DNA of 64,000 nt from JADLBR01 sp020847615. GTDB lineage: Bacteria > Verrucomicrobiota > Verrucomicrobiia > JADLBR01. The notes beneath the pieces were generated by a model. That model did no database searches and had not been told where the DNA came from. It saw nothing but the letters and a program-made list of their open reading frames with translations. The stretch lies in contig JAPKHT010000001.1 of the NCBI GenBank assembly GCA_026646655.1, positions 74,210-138,209 on the forward strand. Direction: 5' to 3'. Below are positions 17,660 to 25,812 of the stretch, in pieces (position 1 is the first letter of the stretch; the number at the start of each line of letters is the position of its first letter). The translations under genes were made by a program, and so were the position numbers.

Positions 17660-19075
17660 CTAGTTGGAATTCGGATTCGGCGCGGGCATGGCGGCGCCGG
17701 CCTGGGTGCGCCAGCGCTGGAGTTGCTGGAGCAATGATGCGGCTTTGTCCGGCATCCGAGGCGAGAGATCGATCTTCTCGGCGGGGTCATCCTTGAGGTT
17801 GTAGAGCTCGAGCCGGCCGTCCTCGAAGTATTCGAGCAGCTTCCAGTCGCCGGCGCGCACGGCGCCCACGGGTGTGGTGGTGGCGTAGTAGTGTGGGTAG
17901 TGAAAATAGAGGGCCTCGCGGTGGAGCTTGGTGTTGGGTTGTTGCAGCAAGGGTTTGAGGTCGATGCCGTCCGCGGCTTCTGTCGATTTTGCGTTGGATA
18001 GCGTGGCGTTGAGGGTGTGAAAGAGATCCATCAATACCACGGGTTCACGGCATTCAGCCGCAGGGGGAGTGACGCCGGGCCAGCGAACGATCAACGGGAC
18101 GCGGATGCCGCCTTCGTAGAGCGCCCCCTTGCCGGAGCGCAGCGGCGCGTTGCACGTCACGGGCACCGCCTGGCCTTTGTCGGTGCCGATGTAGCCGCCG
18201 TTGTCGCTGGTGAAGATCACGAGGGTGTTCTCCTCCAGTCCCCGCCTTTTCAAATGATCGAGCACCCGCCCCACGCTGTCGTCGAGGCTCTTCACCATCG
18301 CGGCATAGACGGCGTTCTGGTGCTGCTGGCCGGGGCGGAGTTTCGCCTCGAAATGCCGGATGTCCTCGGCCTTCGCCTCGATGGGCGTGTGCGGCGCGTA
18401 GTGGGCGAGGTAGAGGAAAAAGGGTTGATCGCCGGCGCGGTCGATCACCCGGAGCGCTTCGTCGGTGAGCCGGTCGGTGAGGTATTCGCCCGGTTTGCCG
18501 AACTCCAGATGCGGCACGTAGCGGAATTCTGGCCCGAAGCGCCCGCTGCCGCTGTACGGCCAGAAGAACGTCTGCGGCGCGCCCCACTGCGTGCCGCCGA
18601 CGTTCACGTCGAAACCGTGGGTTTCGGGATAATGGGCCGCGTCGCCGAGGTGCCACTTGCCGACAAGAGCCGTGAGGTAGCCCGCGTCGCGCAAACGTTG
18701 GGCGAGGGTCGTCTCGGTGTGCGGCAGGTCATGAAGCGAGTCCGCCTGGATCAGCTTGCGTTTCTTCGGGCCGCTGCGCGATCCCTCCGACCAGATCGTC
18801 ATGTGCAGCCGCGCGGGGTGCTTGCCGGTGAGCAGCGCCGCGCGGCTCGGCGTGCAGACGGACATCGCGTAGGCATCGGTGAAGCGCACCGCTTGTCTGG
18901 CGAAGAGATCCAGGTGCGGCGTCTCGTGCAAATCCGCGCCGTAGCAGCCGAGATCGCTCCAGCCCAGATCGTCGGCGAGGATGAGGACGATGTTGGGTTT
19001 GCCCGGTTCGGCGGCGTGCAACGCGGCCAGCGGCGCGATCAGGAGGGCGGTGAGGAGTGTGAGGGTGGTTTTCAT
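17660..19075 (-). CDS. Sulfatase (S1 family), arylsulfatase A-like
   Basis: 471 residues with the shared signal peptide (LTALLIAPLAALHA). Catalytic elements are complete: ILADDLGWSD (D35 and D36), C74-T-P-S-R, GKWHLGD near 140, HYAPHTPIE near 227 and FTSDNGG near 290. The closing LYNLKDDPAEK is typical of S1 sulfatases. Its start overlaps the stop of the upstream 823-residue gene (ATGA), and the FAD oxidoreductase follows 15 bp after its stop, so the three minus-strand genes are probably one operon. The target is a sulfated glycan; specificity is unknown. Confidence 0.93.
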   Translation of the reverse strand: MKTTLTLLTALLIAPLAALHAAEPGKPNIVLILADDLGWSDLGCYGADLHETPHLDLFARQAVRFTDAYAMSVCTPSRAALLTGKHPARLHMTIWSEGSRSGPKKRKLIQADSLHDLPHTETTLAQRLRDAGYLTALVGKWHLGDAAHYPETHGFDVNVGGTQWGAPQTFFWPYSGSGRFGPEFRYVPHLEFGKPGEYLTDRLTDEALRVIDRAGDQPFFLYLAHYAPHTPIEAKAEDIRHFEAKLRPGQQHQNAVYAAMVKSLDDSVGRVLDHLKRRGLEENTLVIFTSDNGGYIGTDKGQAVPVTCNAPLRSGKGALYEGGIRVPLIVRWPGVTPPAAECREPVVLMDLFHTLNATLSNAKSTEAADGIDLKPLLQQPNTKLHREALYFHYPHYYATTTPVGAVRAGDWKLLEYFEDGRLELYNLKDDPAEKIDLSPRMPDKAASLLQQLQRWRTQAGAAMPAPNPNSN

Positions 19076-21543
19076 GGCTTGGCCTTTTCAATTCGCAGGA
19101 CCTGGTAATGGGTGAAAGGCGGGATGCGCAGGGTGACGCAGCCGTTGCTGGCGAGGACGTGGCCGGCGTCGAGGGGCTGCCGCCGGACGTTACCGCCCGC
19201 GGTTTCATCGTAGCGGATGCTCTCGACGCGGAGCTTGTCCGTATCCTTCAGATAGGGCACCCGCAGCGTGACGGTGAAGCCGGAGCTGGTGACGGGGGTG
19301 ATTTGATCTGTGGCCAGATCGTGGTGGTAATTGACGAGGTCGATGGTGAGTTCACCGGGGTTCGTTTGGCTCCGGTTGGCGTAGATGCCGACATGCTCGG
19401 GTGCGTTGGCCGCCGTGAGCACGGGGTGATGCTCACTGGCCCCCTGGAGGTTACTGCGAAGCGGCTCGGACTTGCCGGGATCCACATGATAGTCGAGGCC
19501 GGGCTTGGTTTTGATGAGGGTGACCTGGCCAGGGAATCGCTCGGCGAGCGGGGTGATGATGTCTTTGTCGCAAGGCAGGAGCAGTGCCTTTGGTCCGGTG
19601 AAGGCGCCGGTCTCGCCGGTGACGAGGAGCCTCCCGCCCTGCTTCAGATAGCCCTCGAGCACGGCCAGGTGGTCGGCGGTGATCACGAGGACCGAGGGGA
19701 GGATGACCAGCTTGAAGCGTGTCAGATCCTTGAGCGCGACATTGTCGAACGGGACGACATCCCACTGCGGGAAGTCGCGCGCGGAGGCGAGGTATTGCGC
19801 CCAGCCGAGGAACTCGGAGGCGTGGCGCTTCGTCACCGCCTGGTTCCACGCCCACGGGGGCTGCGCGGCGATCTGGCTCCAGGAGCTGGACGCCAGGCCG
19901 ATATCGGCGAGGTATTCGCGCCCCGAGATGACGGGAGCGACCCCATTCAGGAAGGCGTGAAGATTCCCGGCGGAACAAATCGAGCCGGGCGAGTAACCGC
20001 CATCGAAGGTGAGCGAGAAGGCGGGGATGCCGCGATTCGCGACGAGGTCGAAGTAGATCACCTTGTGCAGGGTCTCGTAGTGGCGGCGCGTGAAACCCGC
20101 GCCATCCCAGCCGCTGTATTGCGGCTCGACATAGGGATCCACGATGGCATGGCCCGTCACCCCGATCTTGGCCGCCATGCGCGGGCCGATCCCCAGCCGT
20201 GCCTGCGGGTAGTAACCGAGCGGCTTCACAAACGCGGTGAAGGTCTTGAACGCGGGCCATTCGAAATTCGCCATGTCCACGCAGTCGCGCTGGAGGAAGA
20301 GGGCGCTGAGCATGGGGATGACGTTCGCGACCATGGGCACATCCCGCCCGAGCTCGCGCGCCGCCTGTTTGTTCAGGCGATAAATCTCCTTCATGCTGGC
20401 CAGACGTTCCTCGATGCAGGCGATCTGGAAGGCCCGCCACACCTTGTCGGAGAGCCAGCGGGCATCGGCGGCGCTGCGCCACAGCGGCTGATCGCCCGAG
20501 CCTTTGTACTCCGGACGCCAGGGCGGATTCAGCAGATAGCCCAGCACGTCGAAGGCGCCGACTTCGGACTTCTCGAATCCCAACGCCCGGCAGTCCGCGT
20601 CCGTGAAATGCCGCTTCACAAACTCGTGAAACGAGGCGACGTGGATGTCCGCCCTGAGGTTCATCGCGGTGGGCGAGCGCAGATCCCAGTCGTCGTAATG
20701 GATCATGTCGGGCGCCAGCACCTCCATGGCGCGGCGTCCCTTGGCGGCCTGATAGCGCGCGAACTGGGCGTCGTAGAGCATGGGGACTTCTGACTGCACC
20801 AACCACTGACCGTCCGAGCGCTGCGCGGTGATGCTCTTGAGATCGAGCGCTTCCGCCAGGTCGTCGGCGATGGGCGCATACTTCTCGAAACCCTCGCCGC
20901 TCTCGCTCCCCTCGCCACCCTCCCCGATGAGCGTTGACGAGGAGCGCGTGCGCCAGAACTCCGCTTCATTCGTGATGACGCTGCCGCCCAGCGGATGGGT
21001 GAAGGGTGGGAGGCCGATGTCCTTCGCCGTCGGGAGCGGTTGGCCGAGGCTCGTCTTCAGGTCGGGCGATTGAAGGAAATGCCAGTCGCTGATCCAGACG
21101 GTGCGACCCCCGGGCTTGATGAGGTTTTCGACGTAACGGCGCCGTTGCGGATTGCTCAGGTCTTCCAGCAGACTCGATGTGAATAGCACGCGTCCATCGG
21201 CGGAGACCCGGGCGAGCACCTTTCTCGCGGTGCAGCCTTCGATGTAGATGACGCGTTTCGTTTCAGGATGACGCGCAAAGGCCTGCTCATGCGCGCGCAT
21301 CCATGGCATGTCACGCGCGAGGTCCGCCTCCCATACGCCGCTGTAACCGACCGCGCCGAGGCTGGCCGCCGTGGTGCGCAGCGTTCCAAGATGCGGCGAG
21401 ACAAAATTCCCGTGGCCGTCGAACGACATCGAGAACATCCGGTGCCACCACGCCTCCCCGTCCCGCAGGCAGTGCGGCTGCGGGCCCGGAGCGGCCGCGT
21501 GGACGGAGGCGGCAAATGCCAGCAAGAGAACAACGAGCCTCAT
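19072..21543 (-). CDS. Secreted GH42-like TIM-barrel protein with GATase-like trimerisation domain
   Basis: 823 residues with a signal peptide (MRLVVLLLAFAASVHA). The middle portion has barrel-like strands with acidic ends (DMIHYDDWDLRSP, IPAFSLTFDGGYSP). Residues about 600-690 resemble the beta-galactosidase trimerisation domain, a class I glutamine-amidotransferase-like fold (FKLVILPSVLVITADHLAVLE, QGGRLLVTGETG), followed by a beta domain. This order (barrel, GATase-like, beta) is that of GH42, but I see no confident GH42 catalytic glutamates. It heads the minus-strand operon with the sulfatase and FAD oxidoreductase. Confidence 0.75.
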   Translation of the reverse strand: MRLVVLLLAFAASVHAAAPGPQPHCLRDGEAWWHRMFSMSFDGHGNFVSPHLGTLRTTAASLGAVGYSGVWEADLARDMPWMRAHEQAFARHPETKRVIYIEGCTARKVLARVSADGRVLFTSSLLEDLSNPQRRRYVENLIKPGGRTVWISDWHFLQSPDLKTSLGQPLPTAKDIGLPPFTHPLGGSVITNEAEFWRTRSSSTLIGEGGEGSESGEGFEKYAPIADDLAEALDLKSITAQRSDGQWLVQSEVPMLYDAQFARYQAAKGRRAMEVLAPDMIHYDDWDLRSPTAMNLRADIHVASFHEFVKRHFTDADCRALGFEKSEVGAFDVLGYLLNPPWRPEYKGSGDQPLWRSAADARWLSDKVWRAFQIACIEERLASMKEIYRLNKQAARELGRDVPMVANVIPMLSALFLQRDCVDMANFEWPAFKTFTAFVKPLGYYPQARLGIGPRMAAKIGVTGHAIVDPYVEPQYSGWDGAGFTRRHYETLHKVIYFDLVANRGIPAFSLTFDGGYSPGSICSAGNLHAFLNGVAPVISGREYLADIGLASSSWSQIAAQPPWAWNQAVTKRHASEFLGWAQYLASARDFPQWDVVPFDNVALKDLTRFKLVILPSVLVITADHLAVLEGYLKQGGRLLVTGETGAFTGPKALLLPCDKDIITPLAERFPGQVTLIKTKPGLDYHVDPGKSEPLRSNLQGASEHHPVLTAANAPEHVGIYANRSQTNPGELTIDLVNYHHDLATDQITPVTSSGFTVTLRVPYLKDTDKLRVESIRYDETAGGNVRRQPLDAGHVLASNGCVTLRIPPFTHYQVLRIEKAKP

Positions 21544-21575
21544 GGTATGGTGCCAATGACTTTCACGGGGTTCGG

Positions 21576-21786
21576 TTCTAGCAGCCTGTCGGACCTTACC
21601 AAGTCCGACAGGCTGCTAGAATGCAAAACCGCCTGATTTCTAGATAGTTACACTGGAGGGGCGGTGGGTGGGACACCACTCTTGAGCCACAGTCTGGAAC
21701 CGGGATGCTCTTCCGTAACTTTTTTGCTATTAGATAGAAGGCGGTTTTGCCAGAGGAATCTGTCGGACAAAGTCCGACAGATTCCT
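21576..21786. repeat. MITE-like nested palindromes
   Basis: A perfect 19-bp inverted repeat (TTCTAGCAGCCTGTCGGAC, 21576-21594, and its complement at 21603-21621) has an 8-nt loop. A second perfect 15-bp palindrome (AGGAATCTGTCGGAC at 21754-21768, complement at 21772-21786) has a 3-nt loop. Between them GCAAAACCGCC (21623-21633) is inverted at 21740-21750, so the whole unit is itself an inverted repeat around an AT-richer centre. Both hairpins share the core TGTCGGAC. It occupies the gap between oppositely oriented genes and could also act as a terminator or as end sequences of a small mobile element. Confidence 0.8.
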
Positions 21787-21824
21787 AGGGTGCCTTCCAT
21801 CCGCTTGGCCCGTGCCTCGTCCGC

Positions 21825-21905
21825 TTGGTCCTCGCCGCCCTACTGCTGCCGCCGTTGCACGCCGCGGATGCGCCGAAGCCCACAGGCCCATCACGCCGGC
21901 GGTAG
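21825..21905 (+). pseudogene. Signal-peptide remnant of a lost sulfatase-type gene
   Basis: A 26-codon frame reads LVLAALLLPPLHAADAPKP and then runs into unrelated codons and a TAG. It matches the end of the signal peptide and mature start of the local sulfatases (compare HAADAPKPNI in the gene at 11017). There is no good start codon and no downstream sulfatase domain. It appears to be the 5' scar of a gene removed or interrupted when the adjoining nucleotidyltransferase segment arrived. Confidence 0.5.
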
Positions 21906-22361
21906 GTTCTCCAGGTCGTCCAGATCCTTGTGGCGGGCCGCGCGCTCCTTCAATCTGCGGAGCCATCGGAGTGAGACAAAACGGAGGTCTCCCATGGGCA
22001 CGCTGTCGGCGAATAGATCCTGGGGTGACACGTCGGGAAATCCCGGGATAGAATCGTAGATATCCACGAATCCGGCGTCGGTGGTCAGCATCATCAGGTG
22101 ATTCGCCATCAGGTAGGCCGCGGAAACCGGCACCTGGCGCTCGATGCCGGTGGACGGATCGATCTCATCGCTGATCCAGCGGGCGTTCACGGATTCCAGC
22201 GCCTTCAGGAGCCGCGCCTCCGACTCTGGCGTGCGGAGGAATACGATATCCGCGTCCTCCGTCGTCCTCACGTATCCGTGGAAGTTGACCGCATGGCCAC
22301 CGATCACCACGAACGGCACCCCGGCCCGCGCCAGCACATCGAGGATCCCGCCCGGTTCCAT
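21891..22361 (-). CDS. Nucleotidyltransferase, AbiEii/MNT-like (possible toxin)
   Basis: 156 residues from an ATG 2 nt after the stop of the upstream small gene; longer in-frame starts overlap that gene. The N-terminal half has the nucleotidyltransferase signature VVIGGHAVNFHGYVRTTEDADIV, with the GG element at residues 21-22 and acidic metal ligands around 36-38. The C-terminal half has the helical, positively charged segment seen in these proteins (LKERAARHKDLDDLENL). Such enzymes form type IV or MenT-like toxin-antitoxin modules, transferring nucleotides to RNA or protein. The pairing with a small conserved protein fits that model, but toxicity is untested. Confidence 0.78.
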   Translation of the reverse strand: MEPGGILDVLARAGVPFVVIGGHAVNFHGYVRTTEDADIVFLRTPESEARLLKALESVNARWISDEIDPSTGIERQVPVSAAYLMANHLMMLTTDAGFVDIYDSIPGFPDVSPQDLFADSVPMGDLRFVSLRWLRRLKERAARHKDLDDLENLPPA

Positions 22362-22363
22362 AA

Positions 22364-22546
22364 TCACCGCGGCGACCAGCGGATGCGGCGCTTCCTCAGA
22401 TTGCGTTCCCAGTACCGCCGCCATCCTTCGGGCGAAGCCTTCAGAAGGTCAAACGCCTGCCGCTGGAGTCGCGCGAAGCGCTCCATCCGCTCTTCCGGCG
22501 AGGCGCGCCACGCGTTCTTTGCCGGAATGGTTCGGGTGTCATCCAC
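22364..22546 (-). CDS. Small charged protein paired with nucleotidyltransferase
   Basis: 60 residues rich in Arg, Lys and Glu (SPEERMERFARLQRQAFDLL, then SPEGWRRYWERNLRKRR). It looks like a single amphipathic helix followed by a basic tail, with no signal peptide. Small proteins with this SPE-R-x-LQ pattern often precede AbiEii-type nucleotidyltransferases in Verrucomicrobiota and Planctomycetota, and it may act as antitoxin or partner. Its TGA lies 2 nt before the ATG of the next gene, so the two are co-translated. Confidence 0.6.
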   Translation of the reverse strand: MDDTRTIPAKNAWRASPEERMERFARLQRQAFDLLKASPEGWRRYWERNLRKRRIRWSPR

Positions 22547-22691
22547 GGGACAGAAAGATATGCGATCCGCGCTTCCGTCTCAACCGTGTTTCTGTCTCCC
22601 CATCCTGCTCGTGGGCTGGTTGCGCCTGTCGCAATATTTGCGACATGACACCCGGCGCCGACAGGCTGCTATAAAGGGGCATAGACCTAGG

Positions 22692-24530
22692 ATGAAGACC
22701 ACCCGCCTGATCCTCATCGCCGCATTGTTGGCGCCTCTGGCCGAACCGGGGGCCGCCGAAACCGGTTTCCGATCCAAGCACCTCGCCGTGGGGCTCGCGC
22801 GCGCGGCGCCGGCGTTCAACCGCTTCGCCGTGGACTCGCTGGGCCAGGGCGAGGTCGAGCAGAATCCCGTGCTTGCGGAGACCCATGCGTTCGAGGGCCT
22901 CGCCTTGGAGGGACAGACCTATCGGTTGAACGGCATGCCGGTATGGACCGTGGCGTGGGAGGAGAGGGTGCTATCGCTGCGCTCCGAATGTGCTGGAGGC
23001 GCCGTTGCCCCGCCATTCACGGTCACGTTCGATCAGAAGGCGAATCACGCGACACTGCTTGGGTTGATGGAACCCGGTGAGCGGCAGATGGGGGTGCCGT
23101 GCCTGCTGCACCTGCCGGACATGGGGACCCTGCGCATCACCTGCGACGCGCCCGGGGTGAAACTCGACTACGACGCGCGGCGAAGCGTCAAGCCCGCGTT
23201 CGTGAGCGTCGCATTCCCTGCGGCGACGGCGAAGAGGCCCCGGGTGGAGTATCGGCTGGAGGTCGTGTCCATCCACCCGCGACTGCCCGGGATCGAGGGC
23301 AACTCCCTGTATGATGGCTTCCGGCGGGACTGGCTGAATATTTTCCAGGTCAACCCCCGGGTGCAGATGCTGGCGAACAACGCGTCCAGCGACCCGTGCG
23401 CCTTTACGCTATTCGAGTATTCGGATCTCGCGCGGCACACGCCGCCTCTGGCCGAGGGCCTGACCGCCAACGATTTGATCCGCATGACGCTGGACCGCTA
23501 TATCTCCGGCGCGCTGGGCTACGGCCAGATCGGCTATGCCTGCAAGCCGACCGACGCCGACCTCATCTCCTGGCCGACGCCCTGGACCACGCTCGATACC
23601 CTGCCTTCATTCCTGATCTCGGCCTGCAATTACGTGGAGGGCTCGGGCGACACGGACTGGGCGCGCGCCAATCACGGGAAGCTGGCCGCATGGGGGAGGG
23701 AGATGTTTGCCGCGGACAGGGATGGCAACGGCCTCGTGGAATACCCGGGCACCGGCAACTTCGGGGAGCGCCCGACGCGCGAGCGGCGTCCCTCCAATTG
23801 GTGGGACACGATCAACTTCGGCCACGAGGACGCCTTTGGCAACGCGCTGGTCTATCGGGCCGGGACGATGTTCGCCGAACTCGCCCGGCGGTTGGGGCGC
23901 GAGGAGGATGGGCGGTTCTTCGCCGAAAAGGCCGATAGGCTGCGCGCCGCCTACGCGCCGGCCCTGCGGAATCCCGCGACCGGCGTGATCGCGGGATGGA
24001 AGAGCGCGGACGGGCAATTGCACGACTACTGGTTCACTTTCGTGCAGGGCATGGCGGTGACCTTCGGCCTGCTGGATGAGGAGATGGCCAACGACGTCAT
24101 GGATCGCCTGCTGGCGAAGATGCGGGAGGTGGGCTATTCGCGGTTTGAGCTTGGACTGCCGGGCAATCTCGTTCCGGTGAAAAAGGGCGACTATGTGGAT
24201 CACGAGGGACCCCCCGAGCGCCACGGGGTCCCGCAGCGCGACGACGGCTCGGACGGCTTCCAGTTCTACGAGAATGGCGGGGCGACCGGCTGCTGGAGCT
24301 ACTACACGGTCAAGGCATTGTACCAGCTCGGCCGCGCCGAGGACGCGCGGCGCATCTTCCACCCGATGTTGCGGGCGTATGCCCGGGGCGAGTTTCAGGG
24401 CTTCGGCGAGAACGGCATGTCGCGCGACTGGCGCGATTGGGCAGGCGGCTGCCACGGGTACGAGGGGCTGCTGGTGGACAACTACCACGCGCTGTTGGGG
24501 GTATTAGATGACGTGGGGGCGAACCCGTGA
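22692..24530 (+). CDS. Secreted (alpha/alpha)6-barrel (six-hairpin) glycosidase-like protein
   Basis: 612 residues. The start at 22692 opens a signal peptide (LILIAALLAPLAEPGAA); the much longer upstream open frame runs through the preceding island and is not coding. Residues about 30-190 are beta-sandwich-like. From about 200 the protein has the repeated helix-hairpin signature of GH78/GH63/GH95-type barrels, with FAADRDGNGLVEYPGTG, SNWWDTINFGHEDAFGNALV and GLLVDNYHALLGVL. An acidic residue pair in the WDTINFGHED region is a plausible active site. Alpha-rhamnosidase, fucosidase or glucosidase activity is possible. It ends in a GTGA overlap with the next gene. Confidence 0.78.
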   Translation: MKTTRLILIAALLAPLAEPGAAETGFRSKHLAVGLARAAPAFNRFAVDSLGQGEVEQNPVLAETHAFEGLALEGQTYRLNGMPVWTVAWEERVLSLRSECAGGAVAPPFTVTFDQKANHATLLGLMEPGERQMGVPCLLHLPDMGTLRITCDAPGVKLDYDARRSVKPAFVSVAFPAATAKRPRVEYRLEVVSIHPRLPGIEGNSLYDGFRRDWLNIFQVNPRVQMLANNASSDPCAFTLFEYSDLARHTPPLAEGLTANDLIRMTLDRYISGALGYGQIGYACKPTDADLISWPTPWTTLDTLPSFLISACNYVEGSGDTDWARANHGKLAAWGREMFAADRDGNGLVEYPGTGNFGERPTRERRPSNWWDTINFGHEDAFGNALVYRAGTMFAELARRLGREEDGRFFAEKADRLRAAYAPALRNPATGVIAGWKSADGQLHDYWFTFVQGMAVTFGLLDEEMANDVMDRLLAKMREVGYSRFELGLPGNLVPVKKGDYVDHEGPPERHGVPQRDDGSDGFQFYENGGATGCWSYYTVKALYQLGRAEDARRIFHPMLRAYARGEFQGFGENGMSRDWRDWAGGCHGYEGLLVDNYHALLGVLDDVGANP

Positions 24531-25675
24531 GGCGCGCGATGAGGCTGGCGGTCTTCCTGCTCTTGGTGCCGCTGGCGGGGCTCTGCGCCGTTCGGTGCAC
24601 GGTGGCTGCGCCCGGGGCAAAGCCCATGCTCCTTGCCGCGTACTACTGCTGGTACCACTCCGGCGACCATCCGACAAAGGCGTGGCTGCACTGGACGTAC
24701 CCGTCCTCGGCGACCAACGCCGTGGCGCTGAGGGCGCAGCGGCCCGGCGAACCGCCGATGGCCAGCGTGTTTCGGCCGCTCGCGGGATTCTATGACAGCG
24801 CGGATCCGGCCGTGGCCGAATGGCACGTGAAACTCGCGCGCGCTGCAGGGATCGACGCGTTCCTGGTCGATTGGTGGGACGCGCACAACGGGCTCGACAA
24901 GATGGTGGACGAGGGGATTGTCGCCGCGTGCGAGAGGCAGGGGTTCAAGTTCGCGTTGCTCGACGAGCGCGCCCAATTCCACAACGACGAGGGGCAATAC
25001 CGCGCGATGCTCGCCCGCGCGTTGCGCCGATACAAGGACAGCCCGGTCTACCTGCGGCTCGATGGCCGGCCGGCCGTGTACCTGTATCAGGTGGCCAATG
25101 ATCCGGGCCTGCGCCCAGAGACCTTCACCGAGCTGAAGAAACACGTCGAGGCCGAGGTCGGGCCGGTGTACTGGATCGTGGACAAGATCGCGCACGACCC
25201 CAAGGCGGCGCGGGCGGGTGATGCCGACCGCGTCAAGTGCATCCCCAAGGAATGGCTCGCCACGCCTGGCATCGACAGCTTTGCGTTCTACAGCACCTTT
25301 TCGAATTTCAAGGCCCACCGGTACGACGAGTTGATCGGAAAGTATCGCTACCTCGCGCAACTCGCGCACGGCGCGGGGAAGAAGATGCTGTTGCCGGCGC
25401 ATCCCGGTCACGACAACTCGCACTTCAATCCGGCGCCCTATGTCATGCCGCGGCGCGACGGCCAGACCCTGCGCGACTACCTCCGCGCGGCCACGGACGC
25501 CGGCGCGGATTTCATCATGGTGACCAGTTGGAATGAGTGGCCAGAATCCACCGTGGTTGAGCCCTCCTCCTCGTGGCCCGATCCCTATCGGTACCTGAGG
25601 ATCCTGGCCGAGTGGAAGGGGGTCGCCTTTGGTGCCGGACCTTTGCCGCCGCTTCCCGGGCGGACCGGAAACTGA
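24527..25675 (+). CDS. GH99/GH71-like secreted glycosidase
   Basis: 382 residues. GTG at 24527 overlaps the previous TGA; an ATG 12 bp later (24539) is an alternative that gives a cleaner signal peptide (MRLAVFLLLVPLAGLCAV). The barrel shows AYYCWYHSGD at its start, GIDAFLVDWWDAHNG (D115-D118 region) and FIMVTSWNEWPESTVVEPSS near 330, a combination typical of GH99 and related endo-mannanase or GH71 proteins. Expected action is cleavage of alpha-linked polysaccharide chains, although many GH99-like proteins are uncharacterised. It is probably co-transcribed with the six-hairpin gene. Confidence 0.82.
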   Translation: MRRAMRLAVFLLLVPLAGLCAVRCTVAAPGAKPMLLAAYYCWYHSGDHPTKAWLHWTYPSSATNAVALRAQRPGEPPMASVFRPLAGFYDSADPAVAEWHVKLARAAGIDAFLVDWWDAHNGLDKMVDEGIVAACERQGFKFALLDERAQFHNDEGQYRAMLARALRRYKDSPVYLRLDGRPAVYLYQVANDPGLRPETFTELKKHVEAEVGPVYWIVDKIAHDPKAARAGDADRVKCIPKEWLATPGIDSFAFYSTFSNFKAHRYDELIGKYRYLAQLAHGAGKKMLLPAHPGHDNSHFNPAPYVMPRRDGQTLRDYLRAATDAGADFIMVTSWNEWPESTVVEPSSSWPDPYRYLRILAEWKGVAFGAGPLPPLPGRTGN

Positions 25676-25676
25676 A

Positions 25677-25714
25677 GTCAAGAATCGATATCCGTCGGTC
25701 AAAGGGAGACATTT
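25677..25714 (+). repeat. Intergenic repeat, type A, copy 1
   Basis: GTCAAGAATCGATATCCGTC followed by GGTCAAAGG starts 1 nt after the stop of the GH99-like gene. Near-identical units occur at 44520 and 59640. Each carries two GTCAA words about 20 nt apart and continues into an ATTTC-like word. The rest of the 137-bp gap up to the fucosidase holds no gene. Confidence 0.7.
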
Positions 25715-25812
25715 CTTTCCTGGCTGCGACCAGGCATCCTGTCCCCGCCGATGTATTGCGCGGATCGAGATTTCCGCGGTGACACAGCAGAGGAGTGAAA
25801 GGAAACGGCGCC

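Larger units (their letters stand above)
21576..22671. mobile_element. Putative non-autonomous insertion bounded by TAGCAGCCTGTCGG inverted ends
   Basis: The sequence TAGCAGCCTGTCGG inside the left palindrome reappears as its exact complement, CCGACAGGCTGCTA, at 22658-22671. It therefore flanks the nucleotidyltransferase/small-protein pair as inverted ends about 1.1 kb apart. No transposase is present inside, and I see no clear target-site duplication, so the boundary is provisional. The cargo differs from its surroundings, being intracellular rather than secreted. The interpretation as a mobile cassette is inference from these shared ends. Confidence 0.45.

Noticed and set aside
22098..22691. 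Upstream in-frame extension of the six-hairpin glycosidase
   Set aside because: This region encodes the nucleotidyltransferase pair on the other strand and the palindromic end. The signal peptide begins at 22692.
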